The notes beneath the pieces were generated by a model. That model saw nothing but the letters and a program-made list of their open reading frames with translations. It was not told the DNA's origin and did not search any database. Below, piece after piece: positions 26,421-35,325 of a DNA stretch of 64,000 nt. This stretch comes from Enterococcaceae bacterium OF42-14pH9A (GTDB lineage: Bacteria > Bacillota > Bacilli > Lactobacillales > Enterococcaceae): assembly GCA_027692465.1 (NCBI GenBank), contig JAQEYU010000001.1, forward strand, positions 744,001 to 808,000. The letters run 5' to 3'. The stretch's first letter is position 1. Each line of letters opens with the position of its first letter. A program made the position numbers and the translations under genes.

Positions 26421-27944
26421 ATGTTAACTATTGAAAATATCACCCAGCAATTTGGGGACAAAATTTTATATGAAGCGATTAACGCTCAGATTAACCGCGG
26501 TGAGCACGTCGGGTTGATTGGGCGTAACGGGGCAGGGAAGAGTACCCTCATCAAGATTATCACCGGAGAGATCCTGCCGGACGACGGTCATATTCTTTTC
26601 CCTAAAAATCTGAAACTGGGCTATTTGGATCAATACGTCAATGTTGATGATCAATTGACGATCCAGGGATTTTTGGAAACAGCCTTTAACGATGATTTTG
26701 AAAAAGAGCGTCGTATCGGAGAGTTGTATGCCGAGTATGCCGAAAACTACGATGAGCGGCTGTTGGAACAGGCCGGCCGGCTGCAAAACGAGCTGGATCA
26801 AGGCAATTTTTACCAGATGAGCACGATCATCGATGAACTGGCTACCGGATTGGGGATCGATGTACTGGGGATGGGTTCCCTCATGAAAAATCTTAGCGGT
26901 GGACAGCGTTCTAAGATTATTTTGGCCAAAATGCTGTTGGAGAAACCGGACATGCTGATTTTGGATGAACCTACCAATCACCTGGATGACAATCACGTAA
27001 CCTGGCTGACGCAATTTCTAAAAGAGTTCGACGGTACCTTTCTGGTAGTGTCTCACGATCGGGATTTTCTTAATGAAATAACTACCCACATTCTGGATAT
27101 CGAGTTCGGTAAATTGACTAAATATACCGGCAATCTGACACGTGCATTGAAGCAAAAGGAACTGTCCCAAGAGACTTATCTGCGTCAGTATGAAGCCCAG
27201 CAGGAACATATCAAAAAGACCGAGGCCTATATTCGCAAATACAAAGCAGGCTCTCGCTCAACTATGGCAAAGAGCCGTGAAAAACAACTGGCGAAAATTG
27301 AACGCCTGACACCGCCTTCAGATGCTCCAAAACCGCATCTGGAGTTTCCTTATGCACCGATCGTGACTACGCTGGCATTGGAAACTGATCAGTTAGTGAT
27401 CGGTTACGAAAAACCACTGCTGGCTCCGGTAAATCTCACCATCCGTTATGGTGAGAAAATCGCTATCCGTGGGTTTAACGGAATCGGAAAATCCACACTA
27501 ATCAAGACCTTAATCGATGAGATTCCAGTGGTTAGCGGCAGCTTTCATTTCCCGGAAAAAACTCAGATCGGCTATTTTTCACAAGAACTCGCCTGGGAAA
27601 ATCCGCTGCAGACGCCATTACAGTACCTCAGTGACAACTATCCCAAAGCCACGATCAAAGACCTGCGGCGTCACCTGTCCCGTGCCGGTCTGCACAGTCA
27701 GCTGGCTCAAGAATCCTTGAAATTGTTAAGTGGGGGAGAGCAGACAAAAGTGAAGTTGGCAGAGATGACCATGAACAAAAGTAATTTTTTGATCCTTGAC
27801 GAACCCACCAACCATATCGATCAGGAATCCAAAGAAAATCTGCAGGACACATTGGCAAAATATGCCGGTACTGTCATCGTGGTTTCTCACGAGAATGGCT
27901 TTTATGAAGATTTCGTCGATCGTGTGATAGAATTAGGAAAGTAA
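26421..27944 (+). CDS. ABC-F ATPase, probable translation or resistance factor
   Basis: A 507-residue protein with two ABC domains and no membrane segment. Walker A motifs: GRNGAGKST and GFNGIGKST. Signatures: LSGGQRSKIILAK and LSGGEQTKVKLAE. Walker B: LILDEPTNHLD and LILDEPTNHID. The linker (about residues 235-315) contains KKTEAYIRKYKAGSRSTMAKSREKQ, a basic stretch like the P-site tRNA interaction region. It looks closer to the YfmM/YkpA-type housekeeping or resistance ABC-Fs than to the ABC-F at 13.8 kb. A structured leader with peptide and terminator suggests ribosome-sensing control. Confidence 0.85.
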   Translation: MLTIENITQQFGDKILYEAINAQINRGEHVGLIGRNGAGKSTLIKIITGEILPDDGHILFPKNLKLGYLDQYVNVDDQLTIQGFLETAFNDDFEKERRIGELYAEYAENYDERLLEQAGRLQNELDQGNFYQMSTIIDELATGLGIDVLGMGSLMKNLSGGQRSKIILAKMLLEKPDMLILDEPTNHLDDNHVTWLTQFLKEFDGTFLVVSHDRDFLNEITTHILDIEFGKLTKYTGNLTRALKQKELSQETYLRQYEAQQEHIKKTEAYIRKYKAGSRSTMAKSREKQLAKIERLTPPSDAPKPHLEFPYAPIVTTLALETDQLVIGYEKPLLAPVNLTIRYGEKIAIRGFNGIGKSTLIKTLIDEIPVVSGSFHFPEKTQIGYFSQELAWENPLQTPLQYLSDNYPKATIKDLRRHLSRAGLHSQLAQESLKLLSGGEQTKVKLAEMTMNKSNFLILDEPTNHIDQESKENLQDTLAKYAGTVIVVSHENGFYEDFVDRVIELGK

Positions 27945-28103
27945 GTCTATCTGAAAACTCCGGTAGAACACAGATTTTCGCAGACTTTTTATCGGCATTA
28001 AGAAGCAAGGCACAGCTTACGTTGGTGCCAACATAACGGTTTACAACACGGATTATGATAAAAAGAGCCAAAAGATTTGTTGCTGATATTTTCAGACACG
28101 ACC
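27945..28103 (-). repeat. Dispersed MITE-like repeat, copy 6 (reverse orientation)
   Basis: Begins on the base after the ABC-F stop codon. It has CTGAAAACTCCGGTAG, GATTTTCGCAGACTTTTT, AAGCAAGGCACAGCTTA, GGTTTACAACACGGATTATG and the right end TTTTCAGACACGACC, in family order. Confidence 0.8.
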
Positions 28104-28134
28104 TGAATTGCGAATCAATGAGATAGGAGAGCTT

Positions 28135-28935
28135 ATGGAAAACATCAAATTTATTGCAACCGACATGGACAACACTTTATTGACATCAAGAGGCGAGTTA
28201 CCGCCTAATTTCTTTTCCCTGGTAAAAAAACTCAAAAACGAGGGAATTGAATTTGCTGCTGCCAGTGGACGGCCGTTGTACACCTTACTGGACACCTTCG
28301 CTGAACTGAAAGATGATATGACTTTCATCTGTGATAACGGGGGATTGATCATGCATCACAGCGAAGTGATCTTTACCAGTGAGTTGCCTCACGAGGATTA
28401 TCGAAAGATGGCAGCTTTTGCGGCTGAAACTGACGGAATCCCGATTGTGTGCGGAATGGATGCCGCGTACATCAACAAAGCAGATGAAACTTATGACGCA
28501 ACGTACCGAACATTCTATACAAAAATAAACTATGTGGACGATCTCGAAAAACTGGACATAACAGCAGACAAGTTTACGTTATTTTTCCCAAACAAGAACA
28601 GCAGCAAAAAATATGATGAAGTTTTCGCACCGGCCTTTGGCGAACAGTATTCCGTCGTGGTCAGCGGTCCCGAATGGATTGACATCATGAACCAAGGCAT
28701 TGATAAAGGAACAGCCTTAGCTATTATCAGTGAAAAGCTGCAGATATCTTTGGAGGACATGATGGCATTCGGCGACACCCATAACGATGCTGGAATGCTC
28801 CAGGCAGTAGGTCACAGTTATATCGTAGCTAACGGTAATCCCGAAATCGCTCATCTTGCCAAACATACCGCACCTGCAAACGACGAATACGGCGTTATGC
28901 AAGTTATGGAAAAACTTCTGAGAACGAAACAATAG
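28135..28935 (+). CDS. Cof-type HAD hydrolase
   Basis: A 266-residue haloacid-dehalogenase phosphatase of the Cof/YidA class. Motif I is ATDMDNTLL with both catalytic Asp residues; motif II is AAASGRP; motif IV is MAFGDTHNDAGML. A C2 cap lies in between. Such enzymes dephosphorylate sugar phosphates, FMN or similar; the substrate is not predictable. ATG 28135 follows AGGAG. A strong terminator follows. Confidence 0.92.
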   Translation: MENIKFIATDMDNTLLTSRGELPPNFFSLVKKLKNEGIEFAAASGRPLYTLLDTFAELKDDMTFICDNGGLIMHHSEVIFTSELPHEDYRKMAAFAAETDGIPIVCGMDAAYINKADETYDATYRTFYTKINYVDDLEKLDITADKFTLFFPNKNSSKKYDEVFAPAFGEQYSVVVSGPEWIDIMNQGIDKGTALAIISEKLQISLEDMMAFGDTHNDAGMLQAVGHSYIVANGNPEIAHLAKHTAPANDEYGVMQVMEKLLRTKQ

Positions 28936-28983
28936 CATGAAGTCAGAGCAACGATTATTTGATTTTGCAGCCAGACCCTAGAT

Positions 28984-29028
28984 AAAAAACAGCAGCCAGA
29001 CACCGTAAGAGTGCCTGCTGCTGTTTTT
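28984..29028 (+). terminator. Terminator after the HAD gene
   Basis: AAACAGCAGCCAGACAC pairs with GTGCCTGCTGCTGTTT nearly completely, followed by T residues. Confidence 0.85.
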
Positions 29029-29039
29029 CTTTCGATAAC

Positions 29040-29854
29040 AGGAGGAGGGAGCGAGTCAAATCAATAAGACCTTTCCAATAAAAACGTTTCCAAAATGATT
29101 TTTCTGTCGGCGCACTATATCGGATATATCGGAAATAATCAACTTCCGAAAACTGGATTGGCCTTGGACAGTCTGAATTTTAGCTGAGCCAACTTATCAA
29201 ATCGTGAAAAAGCTGTCAATTAAATCACGATTTATTCAATAGCTTATAGTCTGAAAAAAACTGTCTGTAATGGTCACAATAAAAATCATATCATCAAATT
29301 TTAGTTTTTGGGAGTTCAAATTTCAGATAGCTTGACGAATAATATCTGATCAGAAGTTAAACATCAGCAGTTGAACGCTTAATAAAACTGAAATTGAAGA
29401 AAATCTGCGTCTTAAATAATCAACTCGGGAATTTAACCCGATGCAATCCATGGAAAGACCTGAATTTGGTAAAATCCACGCGAAAATCCTAAAATCAGGC
29501 ATGAATAATTTCGAATGTAACTTCATATAATATATATTATGTAAACTAAAATATTGAATTTTTTGTCTTCCCTAAATCCTATAACTTTCCATGCACCTCC
29601 CTCTCTTTTCATCAGCCGAATTACCCGTTCTTTTGATAAAACAGTCAACCCAGTCGAAAATCGATCAATTTTCCAATAGTATCTCGCATAAACCGCTATT
29701 ATAGTCATTCTATTTTCGGAAATAAGAATATATCGGAAGCTTTAATGACGAAATCTCTCGGTGATTTTCAACTAAAATCTGCGGGACAATGCATTTACCT
29801 AATACTTAACGCTCAACATTTTGTTAGGTATTCAAAAAATTTGCGCTCAGTTCA
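29040..29854. other. AT-rich gene-free scar
   Basis: About 800 bp clearly richer in A+T than the surroundings and without a convincing gene. A 61-codon minus-strand frame at 29523-29708 lacks a recognisable family. TATATCGG repeats near 29116 and a near-palindromic ATATAATATATATTAT at about 29526 are visible. Probably decayed foreign DNA. Confidence 0.5.
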
Positions 29855-29912
29855 GGTGTCTGAAAACTCCAGCGGCAGACACTTTGATTTTTAAACACCA
29901 CATAAAAATCGG
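29855..29912 (+). repeat. Remnant of the dispersed MITE-like repeat
   Basis: GGTGTCTGAAAACTCCAGCGGCAGACACTTTGATTTT matches the left end of the family (29855-29891), followed by ACACCACATAA from its centre. The rest is missing. It lies just upstream of the broken antitoxin. Confidence 0.7.
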
Positions 29913-29987
29913 AACCCCACACCTAAGTTCCAAACAAACACTGATCTTTTAGATGTCCTTAAGAATGAATTATACATATAGAAACAG

Positions 29988-30059
29988 ATGTCCGAACGTC
30001 ATCGGCAGCAAGACGAGAGTATCTCCCGCACCGAGATGCTGAAGGAACTGGGGCTGTGA
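29988..30059 (+). pseudogene. Truncated antitoxin remnant
   Basis: A 23-codon frame (MSERHRQQDESISRTEMLKELGL) that ends four bases before the RelE-like toxin start. The ending EMLKELGL resembles the C-terminus of RelB-type antitoxins, but the N-terminal DNA-binding ribbon-helix-helix part is absent; upstream sequence is AT-rich and holds a repeat remnant. I read it as what is left of the antitoxin after a deletion. An independent short peptide is possible but less likely. Confidence 0.5.
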
Positions 30060-30062
30060 TTG

Positions 30063-30329
30063 ATGAGTTATCATGTCCACTATGAAAAAGAAGCACAAAA
30101 GGTCCTAAAAAAAATGGACAAGTACGAAGCGGCGATTGTTTTACGATGGATCGAAGAGCATCTGATTGACAGCCATGATCCAAGAGCTCACGGAAAAGGT
30201 CTTATCGGTAATAAATCCGGCTTTTGGCGCTACCGTGTAGGAGCTTACCGGATTATCGCAAATATCTGCGATGAAAAGATTACGATTCTGATTTTAAATA
30301 TTGGTCACCGACGAGAAATTTACAAATAA
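30063..30329 (+). CDS. RelE/ParE-type toxin
   Basis: An 88-residue toxin of the RelE superfamily. Typical stretches are YHVHYEKEAQKVLKKMDK, DPRAHGKGLIGNKSGFWRYRVGAYRII and ILNIGHRREIYK. RelE members cleave mRNA in the ribosomal A site. The Arg residues in WRYRVG and the C-terminal HRREIYK match the usual active region. ATG 30063 lies four bases after the stop of a truncated antitoxin. Without a working antitoxin the toxin should be silent, inactive, or neutralised in trans. Confidence 0.85.
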   Translation: MSYHVHYEKEAQKVLKKMDKYEAAIVLRWIEEHLIDSHDPRAHGKGLIGNKSGFWRYRVGAYRIIANICDEKITILILNIGHRREIYK

Positions 30330-30379
30330 AAAAGGCTGGCAGGACGGACGAAATATAAATCCATTCTGCCAGCCTTTTT
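30328..30379. terminator. Bidirectional terminator
   Basis: A perfect 14-bp stem, AAAAAGGCTGGCAG with CTGCCAGCCTTTTT, serves the toxin gene and the convergent arginine-deiminase-fold gene. Confidence 0.9.
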
Positions 30380-30423
30380 CTAGTCTTTACCAAAAAGGTT
30401 TTGTTGGCGTTTTCTGACTTTTT

Positions 30424-31404
30424 TCAGTACTGACGCAATAAGGGCTGCGTCGTGCAGCGAAATGAGCCGCCAAAGATCCTGGATACACGATAATCGATTG
30501 TTTCCACCTTAATCCCCTCGCCTTTCAGCTGGTTGACGATGCGGGAGAATGCGGAATCCGTAATGTAAACCTCTTCTGCTACAGGTAGTCCGTTTGTCAT
30601 CAGAAGAGCAGCTTCCTCCAAGGATACCTCGATTAGCTGCCAATCAGCCAGTTGTTCCGGTACTCCGTCTAAAAACGCCTCACGACAGATAATCGCCAAG
30701 CCGGGTCGAATGAGGCTTAGCGCACAATCTAAGTGAAGAATATGAGGATGCAGTCGAACCGGCACTACCTCATAACCGAAATGGTACATCAGCTGCGACA
30801 ACCAGTGGATTCCCTCCAAATTTGAAGCCAATCCGGAATAACCGACAAAAACAGTTTTTCCAAGCACCAGAACATCTCCTCCTTCGATGAAAGGACCTGC
30901 TTCTCCCTGCTCACCTGTGGAGGTATCAGGTTGAGGAGCAGCCAGATACCAGCAATCTTTTGCCGCTGAAACTGCTTCTTTTAACAAGGGTCGAAGCGGC
31001 AGAATCTCTTTGCGACGATGGGAAAACTGCAGGTTGCCTTCGATGATTACCGGTCCGATGGTGAAAAATGGATCCCGCGAGAAGAAATTGCTGTAACCGA
31101 CTTTTGATCTGCGTCCCTCCTCTTTCTCACACTCGGTCAAAAGTCGCGGCCGCAGCACCTCCACGCCATAGGATGTCAGCAGAGCAGCCATTTCAACTTT
31201 CTCTTGTTCCCAGCGCTGTTGCAGATCCGGATCCGCTTCCCGCAGATCAAGCCCGGCGCTGCGCTTCGAAAGAGCAGCATTTTCTGCAGTTAAAAATGAA
31301 GTATCCAGCTCGTCTGCTGTCGCTTCGGGAAAACAAAACTCGGATTGGGCCAACACGACTCTCTTTAAAGGTGCAAATTCACTTTCTACATAAATTTCCG
31401 TCAT
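30424..31404 (-). CDS. Arginine deiminase / amidinotransferase superfamily enzyme
   Basis: A 326-residue member of the guanidine-modifying (pentein) superfamily. Visible active-site elements: GPFIEGGDVLVL, HPHILHLDCALSLI with the catalytic His, and the nucleophile Cys317 in GGSFRCTTQPLL. This looks closest to dimethylargininase or amidinotransferase-like proteins, not to the arginine deiminase of the ADI pathway. It overlaps a GNAT acetyltransferase gene upstream by four bases. The reaction could be deimination or amidino transfer; unresolved. Confidence 0.8.
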   Translation of the reverse strand: MTEIYVESEFAPLKRVVLAQSEFCFPEATADELDTSFLTAENAALSKRSAGLDLREADPDLQQRWEQEKVEMAALLTSYGVEVLRPRLLTECEKEEGRRSKVGYSNFFSRDPFFTIGPVIIEGNLQFSHRRKEILPLRPLLKEAVSAAKDCWYLAAPQPDTSTGEQGEAGPFIEGGDVLVLGKTVFVGYSGLASNLEGIHWLSQLMYHFGYEVVPVRLHPHILHLDCALSLIRPGLAIICREAFLDGVPEQLADWQLIEVSLEEAALLMTNGLPVAEEVYITDSAFSRIVNQLKGEGIKVETIDYRVSRIFGGSFRCTTQPLLRQY

Positions 31405-31967
31405 TTTTTTCGCTCCTGCTCATGACGCAGCTGCTGCAAAACGGCCACGCCCTTCTCAAAGTCTTTTGTTCCCGGTACCAGCTGATAACCCAGCTTTTCG
31501 TAAAGCCGGATTGCCGGATGGCTCCAGGTCTGGGTATGAAGGATCACCGGTTGTCCCGGGTACAACTCCTCCAAACGTTCTGTAATGATCGCAGCCAGAA
31601 AGCCGGCGATCCCTTGGTGTTGCGCCTCCGGTTTTACCGCCAACCAATGAAGCAGCGGACCATTTTCTTTGGACCACCAGGCAGTACAGGTGGCTACTTT
31701 CTTCCCGGAGTGATCGCTGACAAATGCCATGCGCTGGCGCAACTCCTCTGGAAATGGCGCAAAAGTTTTGCGGAAATAATCTGCAGCTTCTGAAAGTTCC
31801 GCAAACTCCCCGACGGCCGTCTCGATTTCACACCAGGCCCGCTCATCCCCTTGCTCATAAAAGACCAGCTGGTATTCAGCAGGCAGCTGGGGATTCGTCA
31901 ATGTCTGCTTGGCAGCCGGCTGCTTTTCCATTTCAAACTCAATGTAAGGAAGCGATTTGTCTAACAT
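31401..31967 (-). CDS. GNAT family N-acetyltransferase
   Basis: A 188-residue acetyltransferase. The acetyl-CoA site is in LAVKPEAQHQGIAGFLAAIITERL (pattern Q-x-x-G-x-A/G), and the later ILHTQTWSHPAIRLYEKLGYQ is the usual motif B with N/A-x-x-L-Y-E-K-x-G-F/Y. An N-terminal part of about 90 residues precedes it. First gene of a two-gene unit with the deiminase-fold enzyme. AAGGAGAG precedes ATG 31967. Substrate unknown. Confidence 0.85.
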   Translation of the reverse strand: MLDKSLPYIEFEMEKQPAAKQTLTNPQLPAEYQLVFYEQGDERAWCEIETAVGEFAELSEAADYFRKTFAPFPEELRQRMAFVSDHSGKKVATCTAWWSKENGPLLHWLAVKPEAQHQGIAGFLAAIITERLEELYPGQPVILHTQTWSHPAIRLYEKLGYQLVPGTKDFEKGVAVLQQLRHEQERKK

Positions 31968-31986
31968 TTTTTCTCTCCTTTCTGAT

Positions 31987-32133
31987 TAGGGCGTGCCTAA
32001 AACCGTCACTGATAGATCTTTTGGTCCTATCTGCAATCTGTGCTGTAGCTTTGCGGCTTGAACACCTTTACCGCTGGATTTCAACAAAAAGTCCGGAAAA
32101 AGCGGATATCAACGGGGTTTTCAGACACGTCTA
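31987..32133 (+). repeat. Dispersed MITE-like repeat, copy 8
   Basis: Starts TAGGGCGTGCCTAAAACCG and ends GGTTTTCAGACACGTCTA, so the ends are inverted with TA outside. Inside are CTTTTGGTCCTATCTGCAATC and TTTCAACAAAAAGTCCGG, as in the full copies. It lies 20 bp upstream of the GNAT start. Confidence 0.85.
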
Positions 32134-32184
32134 TGATTTTTTATTTAAAATCTCTGATGATGTTACAAAATGCTAAAGCGGTTA

Positions 32185-32781
32185 TCATTTTCCCAGACTG
32201 TCCAAGTGAAAATGCTCCTTGATCTTCTGCGCACAATCCACAGCCGGAAGCGAGGTATTGTCGATTGTCAGTGTAGGAATGTCCGGAAATGCCCCGGCAA
32301 ACTCAGCTGCCTCCAAAGAAAGACGATGCTTTTGAGCGCTGTCCAACAGCTCATTGTGGGAAAATATCAGGTTACGTTTGCTGGGCTTGGCTGCCAAACG
32401 ATCCGGCAATTGATTTCGTACCAAGCGGGTCTGCAAGTCAGTGACCAGCTGCACAAAATACACTTCCTGCTGCCGTTCCCGAAAAATGGCTGCGATCTCC
32501 TGCAAAAATTCACGATCTTCGGCAACATCAAAGCCGATCATCACCGTGAAAATCAAATGGCGCACCAGGTTGGTTTCCGTGTTGGCAGCAAAAGCACGGA
32601 ACAACATTTTCCGCGTTTGATCCGACAATTGGAAAGTCTCAGAAGTATAGCCTAAAAATTCGGCATAAAGATCGATCGTCTGGTGATTGAACAAAAGCTT
32701 GCCGTCGACGATCTTTTCCAATTCTTTCCCTACTGTCATCTTCCCCACTGCCTGTCCGCCGATCAATACGATCAAACCCAT
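32185..32781 (-). CDS. P-loop kinase-like protein
   Basis: A 198-residue protein with N-terminal MGLIVLIGGQAVGKMTVGKEL, a P-loop of the shikimate/gluconate kinase type (GGQAVGKMT). The rest (LLFNHQTIDLYAEFL, RQQEVYFVQLVTDLQTRLVRNQLPDR) suggests an AAA_17/SK-like NTPase that phosphorylates a small molecule. Walker B is not clear. ATG 32781 follows GAGGGA; the frame extends 32 codons upstream but that part is not protein-like. Function unknown. Confidence 0.7.
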   Translation of the reverse strand: MGLIVLIGGQAVGKMTVGKELEKIVDGKLLFNHQTIDLYAEFLGYTSETFQLSDQTRKMLFRAFAANTETNLVRHLIFTVMIGFDVAEDREFLQEIAAIFRERQQEVYFVQLVTDLQTRLVRNQLPDRLAAKPSKRNLIFSHNELLDSAQKHRLSLEAAEFAGAFPDIPTLTIDNTSLPAVDCAQKIKEHFHLDSLGK

Positions 32782-32902
32782 CTCAAATCCCTCTTTTCTT
32801 GTATCTTCACTGACTTTTCCCGTGGTGCAATAGGAGAGCCGAAATACTGCGACATTCACTGCAAGCAACAACACCAATGAGTGCTTGTCTTTTATCTGGT
32901 AA

Positions 32903-32982
32903 AAAGTGTACCTTTACATCGCAGCTTGCATGAAAACAGCTAAAATATCTGTCGCTGACATTTCCAGACGTACCCTGTTCTT
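32903..32982 (-). repeat. Remnant of the dispersed MITE-like repeat
   Basis: Contains CATCGCAGC, TAAAATATCTGTCGCTGACA and TTTCCAGACGTACCCTG, matching one half of the family in reverse orientation. It sits between the kinase-like gene and the stop of the M50 protease gene. Confidence 0.55.
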
Positions 32983-32986
32983 TTGA

Positions 32987-34081
32987 TTAAGCTGCTTCAT
33001 TTTGCCAGTGCTTCAGCAGATAACTGCATAGTTTAGTTTCCATTTCAGCATCGCCGGCAGTCGGCATTTTGTCCTGGGCATTTAAGGCGGTCGTTAGCAA
33101 ACCCGTTGCTGCTGCCGAATCCTGCATAATCGACTTTTGGTAGAGTGCTTTGATCCGGTAATTACCCATCAACGGCTGCCGCAAAAGCTGTTGCAACGTT
33201 TTATCCTGCCACAACTCAGCAATCCGCGGATCAGCGGGTGTCAATAAACACAGAACCGCCAATAATTCTCCGGCAACACCGGCTACCAGAATCGGAACTG
33301 CAATCTGTTCTCTTTTTTGCCAAAGCTCTTCCAAAAGGATTTTTGCTCGGATAAAATCTTGCGCTTCCAAACAGCGATTCACGCGAATCAAATCATGCTG
33401 AGCATTGAAATAACTGTATTCAGGAACTGCTGCAACCGGATCGAACAATTTCTCCGGTAATTGGGTATAGCTCATCCCACGAGCCAACAGCCCGTTCACT
33501 TCCAAACTGTTGTAGAGCAACTCACGATTTTCAGGACTCTTTGCCGCTAATTGCAGTGTTTTGCCGTCGTTAAACTGCATGGGAATCCCGTTTGTCACAA
33601 TGATCAGCAGACCGATAAAGAAAAAGACTGCGCCGAAAATCGAAGAGATATTACCGGATAGCCAACAGATTAGACAAGCCATCCCGTTTGCAAGAATGCC
33701 CCCAAGAAGGTAGCCTTTATACGGAAAATTTTCCGAATCCCGGCTGGGTGGTGCTAACAAACACTGGCCAGCGGTTCCCGGTAAGCTGAAAAGCTTGAAA
33801 TCCAGGCCGCCTTGAGAATTTTTTACCACCATCAGATTGAAAATCCTGAAGCTGATGAACCGATAACCGCTGAGTAAACCCATCCCCAAGTGACCGCATT
33901 CGTGGATGATGATGTGCAGCACAAGTGATGCCACCAGTGAGAGTCCACCGATGATCAGCAACTGTGGCACACCAACAGCATCGATTGTCTGTCCCAGGTC
34001 CGGAGCAAATACTCCAATCCCCAAACCACCTATCGCGCCAACTCCGGCTGCCAGAATCATAGTCAACCAAAATCTTTTCAT
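32987..34081 (-). CDS. M50-type membrane metalloprotease
   Basis: A 364-residue protein with six or so membrane helices in the first 200 residues and a soluble C-terminal half rich in helical repeats. The zinc motif H60-E-C-G-H64 is in IIIHECGHLGMG, inside a hydrophobic segment as in site-2 proteases. An NGIPMQFNDGKTLQ stretch near residues 164-177 may supply the third ligand (the N-x-x-P and D pattern). Substrate unknown. GGGGGAATCGAGG precedes ATG 34081. Confidence 0.75.
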   Translation of the reverse strand: MKRFWLTMILAAGVGAIGGLGIGVFAPDLGQTIDAVGVPQLLIIGGLSLVASLVLHIIIHECGHLGMGLLSGYRFISFRIFNLMVVKNSQGGLDFKLFSLPGTAGQCLLAPPSRDSENFPYKGYLLGGILANGMACLICWLSGNISSIFGAVFFFIGLLIIVTNGIPMQFNDGKTLQLAAKSPENRELLYNSLEVNGLLARGMSYTQLPEKLFDPVAAVPEYSYFNAQHDLIRVNRCLEAQDFIRAKILLEELWQKREQIAVPILVAGVAGELLAVLCLLTPADPRIAELWQDKTLQQLLRQPLMGNYRIKALYQKSIMQDSAAATGLLTTALNAQDKMPTAGDAEMETKLCSYLLKHWQNEAA

Positions 34082-34291
34082 CCTCGATTCCCCCTATATG
34101 ATCCCTCTGACACCTGCGGGTATATAAAACGGCAGGCTGTTATCCATCAGTATACCAGTTTAATGATAAAATCATAGCCCACGATAGAAGCAGACAAGTC
34201 TTCCTTTCATTCTGACAAGTCTTAAATTTCATCAAATAAATCTGCCTTTTCCTTTAAAATCATTGAAATTCGGTTATTTCATCGTTAAATT

Positions 34292-34339
34292 AAGGATGTC
34301 TGAAAACAGCTGTCACTCAAGTTTTCAGATACACGCTGC
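34292..34339 (+). repeat. Internally deleted MITE-like repeat
   Basis: Both ends remain with the interior lost: GGATGTCTGAAAACAGCTGTC on the left (34293-34313) and CAAGTTTTCAGATACACGCTG on the right. The 320-bp gap between the protease and the Asp-box gene otherwise shows nothing but a GGAG ribosome site. Confidence 0.7.
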
Positions 34340-34401
34340 ATTGCAGCAACTAATAGAGCACTCTATCTGACAGTCCACACTGTCTAAAAAGGAGAACAAG
34401 A

Positions 34402-35325
34402 ATGGCACATCTGCTTAGAGGAATGGCGTTTGGCGGACTTGTAGCGGCCACTGTTGGAATCAGCGGCTGGTATGCGTGGAATACCTTCAATGACGCCCAG
34501 CATACAGAAACCGTACAAACGGCAGTTCACGGTACCGGACCAATGACCGAAACACCCCAGACGGCTGCTGCCGACAAGATGTACGACTACAGTTTCAAAA
34601 ATAAAAAAATGTTCATCACCTATGACAAAGGCACACATTGGCAGCAGGTCCCCGCAGAAATGAATGAATTTTTCGGTGGTGAATATGCCACCGCCAATCA
34701 GAATCACTTGCTTCCAGACAGCTTTTTGATCACTCCGGAAAAGACCGGGTTGTTGGTGGTTAAAAACGAGACTTCACTTATCTGGCTGGAAACTACTGAC
34801 GAAGGCCACAGCTGGCAGGAGTACTCTGTGTTGCCCCGGACTGCCGGTGTCCGTTTTCGCAAAATCCAGTTTTTGGAAGATAATTTTGTGGCGGTTTTTG
34901 CTTCCGGCGGTCGCGTTATGGGTCAAGAAGGCTGCAGTATCGCTCTCAGTCACGATGGCGGTCACACCTGGCAAAAAGCGGCGGCTGACGGATTGGCGCT
35001 GGGCTCTTTAGTGACAGCTGCAACGTTTACCGACGAGCAGACAGCCTTTGTCAGTCGCAAAACCCAGCTGATGGTCTCCAGCGACGGGGGACAGCGTTTT
35101 GCGGAAGCAAAAATAAATGTGCCGCCAAAGTATGAAAAGATCTTCGTTTGGCCGGAAGCTCCGGTGAAAGAAGCGGAAGGCAAGCTTTCCCTTTTAATGA
35201 ACCAGGGAGAAGCCGGCGATTATCGCGGGGGTCTGGTGAAGGGTCGCTTTGAATCCACTGATGGCGGCCAAACCTTTGATTTTGTCGCAGAAGTCGAATC
35301 ACAGCCGGAGGTGGCGCCAGGATGA
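34402..35325 (+). CDS. Membrane-anchored Asp-box (BNR) beta-propeller-like protein
   Basis: A 307-residue protein with an N-terminal membrane anchor (GMAFGGLVAATVGISGWYAW) and then repeated Asp-box motifs: TYDKGTHWQ, TTDEGHSWQ, LSHDGGHTWQ, SSDGGQRFA and STDGGQTF. This is the pattern of BNR/sialidase-like or Ycf48-like propellers, here extracellular. Catalytic sialidase residues were not identified, so an enzyme role is not claimed. It overlaps the next gene by four bases (ATGA). AAGGAG precedes ATG 34402. Confidence 0.75.
   Translation: MAHLLRGMAFGGLVAATVGISGWYAWNTFNDAQHTETVQTAVHGTGPMTETPQTAAADKMYDYSFKNKKMFITYDKGTHWQQVPAEMNEFFGGEYATANQNHLLPDSFLITPEKTGLLVVKNETSLIWLETTDEGHSWQEYSVLPRTAGVRFRKIQFLEDNFVAVFASGGRVMGQEGCSIALSHDGGHTWQKAAADGLALGSLVTAATFTDEQTAFVSRKTQLMVSSDGGQRFAEAKINVPPKYEKIFVWPEAPVKEAEGKLSLLMNQGEAGDYRGGLVKGRFESTDGGQTFDFVAEVESQPEVAPG

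Noticed and set aside
29523..29708. A 61-codon minus-strand frame in the AT-rich region
   Set aside because: No ribosome site, no recognised family, surrounded by non-coding AT-rich sequence.
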